A DNA stretch of 64,000 nt from Isoetes taiwanensis. Taxonomy: Eukaryota > Streptophyta > Lycopodiopsida > Isoetales > Isoetaceae. Below are positions 45,908-57,168 of the stretch, piece after piece. Position numbers and translations under genes: made by a program. Every line of letters begins with the position of its first letter. Position 1 is the stretch's first letter. The notes under the pieces were generated by a model. It did no database searches, was not told where the DNA came from, and was given only the letters and a program-made list of their open reading frames with translations. The stretch is taken from the NCBI GenBank assembly GCA_021234155.1, contig JAJEKV010000409.1, forward strand, positions 62,001 through 126,000, given 5' to 3'.

Positions 45908-46990
45908 GTGACCTTGACGGCGCCCAACGGCAAGATCATAGAAATTGCAGGTAAGGGAGTTGTTCCTATCATGCAATGTATGTCTAGTAAGCGGCTGCTT
46001 AAGTGCATAAAGAGCGAGCAGGTAGCCTATGTCTTCAAGCTTCAGATCGAAGAGCCCGAGTCAGAAGAAAGCAAGGAAGATAAGATGCTCAGCAAATTAC
46101 CAAAGCAGATAGCTAAGTTGGTAAAGGAGTTCCATGATCTCTTCCCAGACGAGATCAAGCAGCTTCCTCCTTACAAGGGAGTCGAGTGCGAGATAGCACT
46201 CGAATCAGGTACGAAGCCAACGAGCAAAGCGCCGTACCAGATGAGGACGCAAGAGCTAGCCGAGTTGAAGAAGCAATTGCAGGAGTTGCTTGACCTAGGG
46301 TTCATTAGACCTAGCGTCTCACCATTTGGGACACCTATCCTTTTTGTGAAGAAGAAGGATGACAGCTTGAGGATGTGCATAGATTATAGGCAGCTAAACA
46401 AGCACACCATCAAGAATAAGTATGCACTCCCGAGATCAGACGATCTGATGGATCAGCTCCAAGGCGCGAAGGTTTTCGCCAAGATAGACCTGAGGTCAGG
46501 GTACCATCAGATCAGGATTAAGGAAGAAGAAGTCCACAAAACAGCATTCAGGACCAGGTATGGGCATTACGAGTTCATCATAATGCCATTGGTTTGTCAA
46601 ACGCCCCAGCAACGTTCATGAGGCTTATGAACGACGTCTTCAGGGAGTTTTTGGATACTTTTGTTATAGTATTCTTTGATGATATTCTAGTGTACAGCAA
46701 ATCCCTGGAAGAACACGTACAACACCTCAGGAAAGTGCTCGAGAAGCTAAGAAGGCACCAGTTGTACGCTAAGTTGTCGAAGTGCCACTTCGCAACGGAG
46801 AGGGTAGAATATCTGGGGTACGTGATCTCAGCGGAAGGAATTCAAATCCTGCCAAGATCGAAGCAGTCATACATTGGCCAGCGCCGAAGAACATCCATGA
46901 GGTCAGAAGTTTTCTCGGCCTAGCAGGGTATTATAGAAAGTTCGTGAAGAACTTTGCAAAAATAGCGGCCCCGCTAAAGGATTTGACGAG
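45908..46990 (+). pseudogene. Chromovirus reverse transcriptase
   Basis: RT landmarks in order: [95 protein letters not shown], then [15 protein letters not shown], the catalytic box FFDDILVYS, and [11 protein letters not shown]. The primer-grip/thumb region follows in another frame: [20 protein letters not shown]. There are two frame changes: one at 46593 (ccattgg for the expected ccatttgg) and one near 46850. RT normally copies the element RNA in particles. The domain is complete apart from these shifts. Confidence 0.93.
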
Positions 46991-47660
46991 GGCGGATTTC
47001 ATGAGTGCCTTTTGGCAGGACCTTTTTGCGATGATCCAGACGAAACTGTCCATGAGCACGGCCTATCATCCTCAAACGGATGGGCAAACAGAACGGACCA
47101 ACAGAATCTTGAAAGATATGCTAAGAAACTATGTCTGGAACAAGCAAACTAAGTGGGAAGATTACATTCACTTGGTTGAGTTCGCTTATAATAGCACCAA
47201 GCAGGAATCATCCCAGATGTCGCCGTTCATGATCAACTACAGCTACCAATGTCTGACTCCAGACACTTGGCACAATCCTGTGTTAAAGGTAGAGGTTTCG
47301 CAGCAAATGTTGGCCGACATGCAGCAGCTGGTAGAAGAGGTTCTAGGATATCTTCATCTTCTTGCAGCAAGGAGCCGATAAAAGAGCGTCGCCGACAAGC
47401 ACCGAACGGTCAGAGAGTTCCAGGTTGGCGACAACGCCTGGCTCAAGATCAAAGTGAAGCAGGCAAAGCTCCGCATCGGAAATTGTAAGAAGCTTGCTCC
47501 AAGGTGGGCTGACCCCTTCATAATAGCCAAGAGAGTAGGTAACCAATCCTACAAGTTAGAGCTGCCAGCACACCTGAAAATTCATAAAGTCTTCCACGTG
47601 AGTTTGCTGAAGAAGCATACTCCAAACCAGAAGAAGTCTTGGACACGCCAACGTTGTTGT
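46991..47660 (+). pseudogene. Chromovirus integrase C-terminal half; RNase H and integrase N-terminus deleted
   Basis: Directly after the RT thumb ([10 protein letters not shown]) the text jumps to [20 protein letters not shown] and [16 protein letters not shown], the end of the integrase core with the catalytic Glu region. RNase H, the HHCC zinc finger and the first two catalytic Asp motifs are missing, so a deletion of roughly 2 kb joins RT to integrase in frame. Downstream, after a stop near 47381, come VADKHRTVREFQVGDNAWLK and the GPY/F-type module APRWADPFIIAKRVGNQSYK, then HKVFHVSLLKKHTP. Confidence 0.9.
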
Positions 47661-47662
47661 AA

Positions 47663-47974
47663 ATGACAGAAGAGCAGCTAGAGATAGTCCCAAACTTAAT
47701 CCTTGATAAGGCGATCAAGAAGACAAGGAGATCAGAGTTTCTCCAATATTTGGTCAAGTGGAAACACTTGCCAGTGGAAGACGCGACGTGGGTACTTAAG
47801 CAGGACCTCATAAGGCAGTACCCGCAGTTCATGGAGCAATGGGATGGCAAGGTAATCTCCGAAGTAATCGGCTCAGGCATGTCGATTACGTTTAGAGTAG
47901 TTTCATGTGTAGTTAAGATTAATCTACGCGTGCAGCCTATGCTAAGTATGGGTTGCATGTGTAATTACCGATGA
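47663..47974 (+). pseudogene. Chromovirus chromodomain (end of pol)
   Basis: LEIVPNLILDKAIKKTRRSE followed by FLQYLVKWKHLPVEDATWVL and KQDLIRQYPQFMEQW is a chromodomain. The central Trp of the methyl-lysine cage is present (VKWK). The first and third cage positions are not aromatic (I in EIV, L in WKHL), the group II pattern described for many plant chromovirus chromodomains. In functional elements it steers integration toward heterochromatin. It sits directly after the integrase module, separated by a frame break. Confidence 0.9.
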
Positions 47975-48802
47975 TGGGACCACTACGATGATCTCTAGGA
48001 CATGGTGTAATGTCATCGTAGGCATGACCGCGGTTTTGCTTGAATTAGTTAAGCAAATGGTGAACATGAGCAATGTTGCACCGTAATGTAAGCATGTCCA
48101 TAGGGGAAGGACATGCGATTAAAGGTAGAAGTGAACATGGGCGAGGATGAGATCATCAGAGATGTTGTCTAGCTTAAACCCTTTGGGCCATGCTGCACTG
48201 GGGTATGCATGATCAGGGAGGTCATGCATAAGGTAGCACCCAATCATGGGCTATGATAGGATCGTCTTAAACGACCCTTACGCTTAAACCCTCACGGGCC
48301 ATGATCGAGTGCGGGGTATAGGCATTATAGGGCGCTGTCTCCACGGCCACGATGGAAGAAGCATCCTCTTCCTACGCCGGGAGATTAGTCATGCATTCAT
48401 TTAGTTAATTAGATGGGTGGTCCCCTTATAACCATAATTTTATTAATAATTAAAATGGTACTAACGTAGTATCGACCTGCAGGCCAATAGAGCGCTTCGG
48501 AGGGCAAGGAGGTCGAGCTACGAGGACTTGCAACACAAGTTGTTGGAATGTGTTGCAAGGAATGAAGGGTACCTAGAAGGATAATTTTATATGCAATTGC
48601 TAAATTTTGATAAACTTAAATGTTGTATTAAGTGGGGCTAGTAAGCACCTTGCTTTAATGAAGTTATAAATTGATGTTATTGGGATAATGTAATGTCGTA
48701 GTAATGTTTTGAAAATATTACCTTAGGGTAATTCTAATAATTGTTTAAGTATAATAATAATAAATTGTATGCATCAAGTTGGTTGCAGAACAAGAAGATC
48801 CC
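47975..48802 (+). other. Chromovirus 3' untranslated region
   Basis: No ORF of note. It contains repeated words around gcttaaaccc and ggccatg near 48172-48300. It ends with the polypurine tracts. Confidence 0.6.
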
Positions 48803-48855
48803 AAGGTGGGGAGACCCACAATGCTGCGGACAACATCATTTTTAAGGTGGGGAGA
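48803..48855 (+). other. Duplicated polypurine tract
   Basis: AAGGTGGGGAGA occurs at 48803-48814 and again at 48844-48855. The second copy ends one base before the right LTR start TGTGAC, the position of the plus-strand primer. The first copy could be a second (central-type) primer or a local duplication. Confidence 0.8.
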
Positions 48856-48856
48856 A

Positions 48857-50367
48857 TGTGACGTTCCAGCACAGTATACAGTCCCAGGACGTATACTGTA
48901 TTGCATCGTCACGCGTACACGCCATCCCAATTGACGTATACGCCGACGTGTAGCTAAGCAAGTAGCGCCCTAGGAGGCAACTTGCAAGTGTGTGTACATT
49001 TATTCATGTGTGCACTTTAGCCCACTTAAATAATAAGTGGGCATCTCAAGGGTCGATGGAAACCCTAGCCCTAACTTATAGCCTATATAAGGTATCCAAA
49101 CCCTAACTTTCCATTTTCGTCCACAATCTTCTAGGGATCCGTTTCGCTTGCTCCAAGAGTCGCTCTTAGCTCCCAAAGTCCGTTCGAAAGGCATCAGCCA
49201 TCGCCTTTCCTTTTCGGCTTCATCTTCGGCGGTTTAGCAACATGAACGACTTTCGAAAGGGGGAGGAGCAAGCCGGGGATGGGTATTTTGCCAATTCAAT
49301 AGTCTAATCCGCCTTCCAGGCATAGATTAAGTAGGTTTAGCCTATTGAATTGCCCATAGCAGCCATCTAGACCTCTAGATATCAAGCCATAACTAAAGAA
49401 CCTAACTTCTGTGATTTAGATTAAATCTTGTTCTTTAGTTCTTCTATGATATGAATGTGATGATGATCTCTGTGGAATCATTGTATTGGGAAGGGGGGTA
49501 GAGACCCTAAAAGCCTAGTAGTTTGATGCTCCTATCTAGTCCTCTTTAATGCATTATTAAATTCGCCTCAGGTACAAGAGCCACACCGATTGTGGGTGGA
49601 GGGGCCGCATCGGGCTTACAAGGAGGTTCATGTCCCTCGCTCATGATCACGCCCCTCGGGTAGTAAAGCCTATCGGGGACTACGGTGCACTAGACCTAAT
49701 GCTCTCACCTGCAGCGGCTTTGCATGGGTTCGACACTCTTGGAGTGGTGTACACCTTCCATGGAGTTGACCGAGTACGGCAGTGGCCCTCTAGTCACCTT
49801 GAGTCAAAGATGCGGCCTCTTGTGGGAGCAATCCCACCGCCCCATCTAACCGGGAGATGCAACCCGTGAGTAGCCCCTTTGGCTATGCATCCCATGGGCT
49901 CTGATCAGGTCCCAAGACTTTTCAACCTACTGCAAAGTGTGCACTGGGAGGGGGATGGAGTGGACTACCCTAAGCCATGTTCTTATGCCAGCCAAATCCA
50001 ATTGCCGTGAATTATGTTTGCAATGACTTCTGGAGGCCCAAGCCGTCAGTCATCCCCCTCGAGTCTGAGCCTTGGGTAGGATCTCCATATGTGATGTGCT
50101 GATCTCTGTCTATGCAGATATGCGGTGAACCATCCTTCGTGATGGTCAGGTGATGTTGATGTATGTATACTTACATGTATGTTACGCTTCCGCAGCTAGG
50201 TAGGCCCTGAGGGAGACAGGGTAAAATGACCCCTTCATTCTTCCCACTGGAACTCGTCAAGGTTGTAGTGATACGTGGAGGGCCTTGTATCAGCATGGAG
50301 CTGGTATGGGGGATGAACTCCTGTTTGTATACGGTGAGTGCACCGTATATGAGTAGGGTACGTCACA
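48857..50367 (+). mobile_element. Chromovirus right LTR, 1511 bp, intact
   Basis: It starts TGTGACGTTCCAGCACAGTA, ends gggtacgtcaca, and is followed by CTAGC. Its TATA box is cctatataagg near 49083-49093. The landmark aaggggggtagagaccc lies near 49490. Inverted termini TGTGAC/GTCACA are present. Its internal sequence shows the empty site (gtaggtttagcc near 49331-49342) for the rolling-circle insertion in the left LTR. Confidence 0.93.
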
Positions 50368-50372
50368 CTAGC
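50368..50372. other. Chromovirus target-site duplication, right copy (CTAGC)
   Basis: Identical to 33020-33024; LINE sequence follows. Confidence 0.92.
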
Positions 50373-51826
50373 CATTGTTGGTCTACTTCAGAACAAATTC
50401 TGGCATTGAAGACAAGTAGATCAAGTCCAGTTTTATGGTCAGAGCTCAGAAAAATCTCGTATTTCTTCCATTAACCTTAATGGCAGACAACCCTATGAAT
50501 AGGAAGGAGTCAAATCGGCTAGGAAGTACAAAAGAATCATAGATCAGACAGATGTTCTTCAGTCTGCAAAGGCCACCTTGGGTGAGCAAAAGTTTCTCCC
50601 TTTTCTCGTAGTTTTTCTGGTGATATATCAGGACCTTTGAGGCAATGCTACGTATTTTGTATCCAGACCCTTTGAGGCTGCTTGTAATGAAACCTCATTC
50701 AAATGTTTTTAGAATCTATTAATAAAGTAATGGTTGTTTGGTAGCACTAATATGGCCATGTGTTTTTAACAAACAAAAAATAGTGACCTTGGATGTGAAA
50801 GATTATAAGGAATTTTTCATGATCCAAAGGCCAAGAATTAAAGATAGAAAAGAACACAATAATAAACTCTTAGCCAATCGTATCTTATGCCATTTAACAA
50901 CATTTGCATTTAAAGACATTGGTAATAATATAAAAATAAAATCATGTTAATCCTAGCAACATTGTTCTTAGTCGAATTGAAGGTTTGGCCTTCAACATGG
51001 GACAGACCTATATAGCAAAAGATTGCTAGTACTCTGCCATTGGTTGCTCCAGAGGCTATTGAAGGGTGCATGTGGGTTTCAGTGTTTACGAGCATAGGCT
51101 TGTGAACTCTATGTATAAGCTGCTTGTAAATAGTGATATCCTTCCACCATCCACTAGGTGGTCCCTTCAGCTTTCACCTCCTAATTGGTTGGAGACGTAT
51201 GTGGACTTGGGCTTGGAATAAACTACTCCATCCTAAGGTGGCGGTGCTTTGGTGGCAGATTCTTCACAGATGCCCTCGTGTGAATGTGCTTGTCCACAGA
51301 TTTGATCCTCGAAAAGGTGTCGGCCTAATCGCAATGCAAGCAAAGGGACGGAGACTATTAAGCATTGTTTCTTTTTATGTGTCCATCTCCAGCCTGTTTG
51401 GTCTTGGCTGCTTTCTCTTTTTCATGTGACATTGACAAGTCAGCAAGTGCTTTTGGCTATTTATCCGGATGCTTGGAGTAAGTTGCAGAGCCAAGCATTT
51501 CATTTAGCATCAGGATGGTTGTTGTGGTCCATCCGAGGCCGCGAAGACCGTGTATATCTTTCAGGGTTTGGATATTCCTCCTGCAATTGTCCTCCAGAAC
51601 GCACAAGCTAGAATCGCTAAGGCATACCATTGTTCTTCGCTTGCTCCTGCCAAGCGACAGTTGATATTTGAGTCCTACTTGAGTGTGCTGTCTTATGCAT
51701 AGGCTGGTGGTTCTACTCAGTGGATCATGATTGTCCTCTGAGACTTTATTCCCGCCTCTGCATTTGTATTTTGCTTTTGGCTTGGAGTTTCAATAAAGTT
51801 TGTCGTTCTTCAAAAAAAAAAAATTG
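50373..51826 (+). pseudogene. LINE 3' end: zf-RVT-like region and poly(A) tail
   Basis: WTWAWNKLLHPKVAVLWWQI and LHRCPRVNVLVHRF near 51200-51300 resemble the C-terminal zf-RVT region of plant L1 ORF2 (W-x-W..PK-V..F/L-W..H...P). The 3' end has caataaagtttgtcgttctt followed by a run of A at 51813-51823. This is the same LINE as upstream of the chromovirus; CTAGC lies at both sides of the interruption. Confidence 0.75.
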
Positions 51827-54241
51827 TTTTTGAGGAGGAGAGGCCTTTTAATGCATTGATTCCACAGGGATTCGACAAAATGGAAAACTTAACGTCCCTA
51901 AAATCTGGTGAAATGCGTCCTCCTATGCCGGATCCATCAGAAGAAGATCCCCGTCCTATTATAAAAATATTCATACTAGATTAGCCAGAAACAATGGTAT
52001 CTAACCCGTAAGAATATTCCCAGTAGATTAGTCAGAAACAATGATATGTAATCCAATTTTGACGAATTGGAAGTACTAAAAAACAAAGGTTAAATAAGAT
52101 TTTACCTCACTGCTCTATTTCTAAACACAAATTAAGCTTGATACAGGGATTGTTGTGCAACCTGAGCTTCAAAATTAAATATTCAATTCAAGCTATTAAA
52201 TGTCATATCCAATTTTTCAAAGCACGAGATAACCACTATGTTTTGATATGTACTTATACCTCATTCACGTGTTCTTGTTTTTTCTGTATTCCTTGGTGGT
52301 CTGTAAAAAGTTCCTTTCATGATGTCCAGCCTCTAGTGCAGAGTGACAAAACATTCATCATACAAAATTGTAGCTATTCACATGTATTATATTGTACAAA
52401 GGATTGTATAAGTGAATTTCATCACATCTCAAATCTCGTTTATCCTGGATCTATTAGCCTTTTGATATCGAAACATCCATTTGAATGTCAATGATGGAGA
52501 AATTTTATACTTCACCCTGATAACATTGACCATACATTCTCGAATAAGGGCTCGCATGAAGCTAGCTAGGCTTTTCATTCATCTCAACAGAATTCTACAA
52601 TGATTGAGAGTGATTAGCTGCACATTTGGAAACTACCCACAATGAAAAAATACAGGGAATATCCAGTTATAACATCTAGACCTCAAAAAAATTCTACAGA
52701 TGTCGGTTAAGTGTACCTGCCGAGAGCTTATCGCCGGGATTAAAAAACCCCGCCCTTTCGGGTTTTCGAGGAAAAACCCTCATGATAAGCCCTCTGCAAG
52801 GGGCTTGGACACAACGTAAAGCTGTAGAAAAACGATCCCACAAAGAAACCCACAAAGCCTGAAGAAGACGGAGTTGCACATCCCACTTTACCTGCACATC
52901 AACAAACTAGAACACAAAGATAAGAAAACAATAACCTCAAAAAGCGAGGGGCTGATCACGCGTGCCACGCGACAAAAAACAACCTTAAAAAAGCAAGGGG
53001 CTGGACAAAAAACAACATTTACAATAATATGTACATTAAGGAAGGGTGGGTGGGAGTCAAGGGAATTGCTGAGAGAGGAGAAAATGCCGATGAGAAGTCG
53101 ATGAAGAACCTGCAAGAAATAGCGATCTCCAAATGAACCAGAGCCCCAGAAAATGCATGCAATGCATGCATGCATACAAGAGATGCATGCTCACCCATTC
53201 AAGAATACCGATCCGATGGCTCAGATCGATGGCATTCTCGAATAAGGGCTTGCATGAAAAACAGACGGAAGCTCCCGACAAAAAGAGAACTTCCTTATCA
53301 AAATGGGATCGAGGTTGACGGTTGAAGGATGGCCAAAAAAAGGACAAGGTCAGGGAAGAACATGTCCCAACATGGAAAATGATGCCAAACTGTCAAACCA
53401 AGCAAGGAGAAACCCCTCCCCTGCCCGGTATAAAAAAAAAGAGAGTCAAGGGAACTACTGAGAGAGGAGAAAACGCCAATGAGAAGTCGATGAAGAACCT
53501 GCAAGAAATAGCGATCTCCAAATGAACCAGAGCTCCAGAAAATGCATGCAAGAGGTGCATGCTCGCCCATTCAAGAATACCGATCCGATGGCGCGAATCG
53601 ATGGCATTCCTTTTTTTCAATCAAATAGCATTGTAAAGCCCTCCATTAGTGTGAGTTCTTCCTCGTCATTCCATGGATATTGCTATAATTTCGAAAGATT
53701 ATTGTTATTTCTTGCTCCTCGGTTTTTATTTATCCATTTTTTGTGTATTCAATCTGTCTTGCCAATTACTTGAAAATTTTTAGAATGTTATGTTTCGACT
53801 TATCAAATACTTCAAAACAAGGTATTTGACTTGCCAAATACATTATTGTTACATTCATCTGGTAACAATAAAATTACAAGCCATTCCTAACCTCGAGATG
53901 AATAGCTAGCCCTAGGCATGATAGGAATCCGTTTCCATTTTTACCTTAATGAGGGGTGATCCTCATCCATAATGTATTACATAGTATTTTGAATGCTAAT
54001 GTCACCATGATACTACAGATCAGTAGCAAATGGCTGCTTCTTGCAGAATCCTGTGTGGTCCCCTGAGGACAATAATGATTGTGTTTTATTTGAACTTGTT
54101 ATAACATAGATATTCCATGTCTTTTGTGTAAATGACTCCAGTAAAAAACAATAATCATGTTTGATCAATGTACCATCTCTTTCTTATACTAAATTGTCAC
54201 TTATTTCATAAATTTTTAGTTTAATTAAGTTCCTCTCTATA
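51827..54241. other. No recognised gene; contains a duplicated segment
   Basis: The ORF at 52138-52494 (118 codons) and others have no family signature. A ~180-bp segment is duplicated (53052-53240 and 53443-53612). Neither copy is coding by any evidence I can see. Confidence 0.5.
53052..53612. repeat. Direct repeat, two copies of ~170-190 bp about 390 bp apart
   Basis: Both copies contain gagaagtcgatgaagaacct, gcaagaaatagcgatctcca and cattcaagaataccgatccg. Between the latter two the first copy has an expanded atgcatgc run (53151-53175), which is shorter in the second. The copies start at about 53052 and 53443. Confidence 0.85.
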
Positions 54242-54287
54242 ACAAGGTTCAATATCCCGTACCTTAATGCCGAGGACAAGGGGAGTA
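54242..54287 (+). mobile_element. Remnant of retrotransposon interior with polypurine tract
   Basis: gaggacaaggggagta directly precedes an LTR start, the normal arrangement of a Gypsy polypurine tract and 3' LTR. The rest of the element is not visible to the left. Confidence 0.6.
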
Positions 54288-55499
54288 TATGACGTTCCAG
54301 TACTTTGTACGTAATTTGTACAAATATGTGATATATTACCATGAATTATTAACAGCTCTACTAATTATTCATAATATTATTAAGAAAGTGAAGTTAGTTA
54401 TGTTAGTTAAATTACTAATTTTACCTCTAGGATCATGCCATTTGAATAAACTTGATTGACTAAAGCCGAGATTGCTATCTGGGGAATTACCCCTTAGGGC
54501 AAGCTTTTCAAATCCTTCCCAAGTCGATTTTGAAAGCTTGAGGAGGGAGGAACACTCTCATATGCTAAGAAGGTGGACACACCTCGCAACAACGGCTCCA
54601 GCCAAGAAATCAATAAGTGAGCTAGATAGATTGAGTTCTTAGATAGAAAGTGACCCTTGTTTAGTAGATGGATGTTAGATCTCATGCTGATTCTTAGTTA
54701 TGAAGTTATGGATGGGCGTATGGTATTCTTGTTCTGCGCTACTTGTGCTTGTGGGAAAATGGTGTAGAGACATAAAGGCTAGTAGGATATACTGGTGTTT
54801 TTAGCTAGACTCCACATAAATCCCGATATGGAGCCCACCTGGTTATAGATGTTATGCTGTGATTGAGCACTAGAAAATAGACGCAATGGAGATGTGGTGA
54901 TAGGGCCTTACTGAGCATGGCTATTGGGGCCCTTATAGTGTGCTAGTCTTATAGTCAGTCTTCGTGTGTGGGCCGAGTATCCTGGCTCGATAGGTTGCAG
55001 GTGTTGTCCTGGCCTTTGGTTTGGGGAGGTTAAAGTCAGGTATGGATATGTGTCCCCACAATTCTCTAGCCATCCACAGATCCATTGTGCATTGGGAAGG
55101 GACTTGTCCCATTTCCGCATCATCGAACCGTGGAGATGCAATCTGGAGTAGTTCCATAGGGCGACTCCATGCAATTATGTCCCTCTGTAAGGTTACAATC
55201 ATGCCATAACATGTTTCAGCTATTTGCAAAGTGTGCACAGGAGGGGCGGATGGAGTACCCTAGTCAATGTTCTATACTAGCCAAAGCCATTGTCATGACT
55301 ATATTTGTTGTTATCCGAAGTTCTTGACCGTCAAGTGAGCCATTATGTATGTCTATGATAATATGCAGTATGTTAATAGATGGGCCACCCTTTGTGGTGG
55401 CATATATTATATACATATTCTTGTTGTGTGTTAACATGTAGATATGAAGCGATCTTCGGCAGCCACGTGTGACTTAGAACAGAGTCACACTAAATGAAA
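54288..55499 (+). mobile_element. 3' LTR of a related Gypsy element, 1.2 kb
   Basis: It starts TATGACGTTCCAGTACTTTG (consensus TGTGACRTTCC) and ends agagtcaca at 55499. It shares the ggtgtagagacataaaggct landmark near 54763 and the gtgtgcacaggaggggcgga word near 55231 with the other LTRs. It is more diverged and shorter, so probably older. No 5' partner is in the window. Confidence 0.75.
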
Positions 55500-57117
55500 T
55501 TCTGAGATGTATAAGTAGCCTTGCATAAAGGAAAATTTCTTCCTTTGAGTTTTAAATATGTCTCTGAGCTTATTGTGCTTTTTTCCCTGATTGGTGATGA
55601 AATTTACCTCTTGTCGTTCCAAAGGAAAAAAAAAATCACTAAAAAATATATACACGCCCTTCAAAAAGAAAAGTTTCTTGTTTCTTTATTATTCCATTGC
55701 AGAGGATGCTAATGTAGAAGTGATGCCCTTTGTCCCAGATGCTTCTTTGTTTCAGCATAAAAGCAGTTGTTTTGTTGCTGGGACCTAGTTCTGGAGAAGC
55801 CAACCAGTAGCCATGTTACTTTCATGCTCGTGTAGTCATTTGTTATGAACATCTGCTTGCCAGCCATGAAGTCACAAGCTATAGAGTATAGTAAGTTTTA
55901 TCTCTATGAATCGACTTTTGCTTATTCTCTATATCTTTATTTTATTTGTATTTATCAATTTATCTATTTTTGAAGTGGGAAGGACAAGAACTTTGGTAAT
56001 CGCCCAGAGCTCCAACATTTCAGGAATCCCTCTCAATGATTTGAGTATCAAATCTTGTTCTTTTCCTATGCATATATTTTGCCAAGACAAATACAACGCA
56101 ATACATCATAAATAAGTATTTTATCATCATATCATCACATGTTGATTGTTGACTTCATAGCCCTCTAAAGATGCTTTTATCCCTCTTCTGCTCTTTTTAA
56201 ATAAATTCAAGTGCACGTGTAAAACTTTAAAGAAAGCAAGAAAGGAAAAAAGAAAGAAAGGAAGAAGCATGCCATGTTAGTTGATATGAGCGCAAAAGTA
56301 AAGACATCATTAGTCTAGTTGGACCCGAATGAAAGTTTATTTCCAGAATTTCTTACATACAAGTTATTGCTCAACTTCTTTCAACATTGTAAGTTGCAAA
56401 AAACAACATCAGAGCTTTTAGAGATATTTAAACCATCAAGTGACATACATTCAAATTTATTAATAATTTTATTCAATGCATCACATGCAAGTAAGAGAAA
56501 GAATAGGAAGGAAAAGTGGTCAATGTAAAAGTTTAAAATTTGTGTGAACGTATTACATGGATTGAAAAGCAATAACATTTCTGGTTAGATTAGGCAATGA
56601 GAACTTAAGGTTGTGTATAATACACAGCAATAAATCTGCGTTATCTAAAGTGATGAAGGATTGTACTTGTACTTTTTATTTCCTATATAATATAAAAACT
56701 CTAGATACCTTTAACAATAGATGTAGATTTTGCATTTTAAATATGTTTTTAATGAACAAAATATAAATAAGAATGCACATCCGGTATCATCCATTGGTGG
56801 TCAATAAAGGAGTTACTCCATCCATCCAAACATTGTCTGCTCCAAGAATTTTTGGGGTAAGGTGGATTTGAAATCACACCGCACCATTATATAGCCGAGG
56901 AAGATGCGTTAAGGGCTAAAAAAATGATTTGAGGTGGCATTGTCTACAAAGAAGACACCCAAAAGCCGACTTATTTTAGTAGGCACGGCCACATGAACTT
57001 TTTTTTGGGTACCCCCTTCCCCATTTTTCAAATTTAGGGGTGGAGGCCCCCCACTTAAATGCGGAGGTCACATTTGTGTACCCCTCCTTTTAGCGCCCCT
57101 CCTTTGAAGTTAAAATA

Positions 57118-57168
<51 letters not shown>

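Larger units (their letters stand above)
33025..50367 (+). mobile_element. Gypsy chromovirus with extra 5' ORFs, containing a nested rolling-circle-like insertion
   Basis: An LTR retrotransposon flanked by CTAGC. Order: left LTR (33025-33505 and 39602-40371, truncated), leader with hairpins, ORF1 with an H3-tail-like start, ORF2, gag, protease, RT, integrase remnant, chromodomain, polypurine tracts, right LTR (48857-50367). The order RT then integrase then chromodomain places it among Gypsy chromoviruses. No primer-binding site is seen because the left LTR end and adjoining DNA are missing. Frameshifts in almost every ORF, plus loss of RNase H and most of integrase, make this copy non-autonomous. 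It lies in the distal part of a LINE. Confidence 0.9.
18540..51826 (+). mobile_element. L1-type LINE, split by nested insertions (5' boundary approximate)
   Basis: Pieces in order: ORF1 end (to 19578); ORF2 start (19578-19611); endonuclease (21908-22352); more endonuclease, linker and reverse transcriptase (23872-25110); distal RT part (about 31130-33019); and C-terminal zf-RVT-like region and 3' end (50373-51826). The 3' end has an aataaag signal followed by an A run at 51813-51823. ORF1 and ORF2 overlap as TGATG. Insertions between the pieces are Harbinger, a solo LTR, a second LTR (with tandem duplication of part of the locus) and a chromovirus. Joining the outer pieces at the Harbinger TTA and the chromovirus CTAGC target sites restores local continuity, which shows they belong to one element. 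Stops and frameshifts make it inactive. Confidence 0.82.

Noticed and set aside
47663..47974. Chromodomain as part of a host HP1/CMT-like gene
   Set aside because: It directly follows the integrase GPY/F-type module within LTR boundaries, so it is the pol C-terminus.
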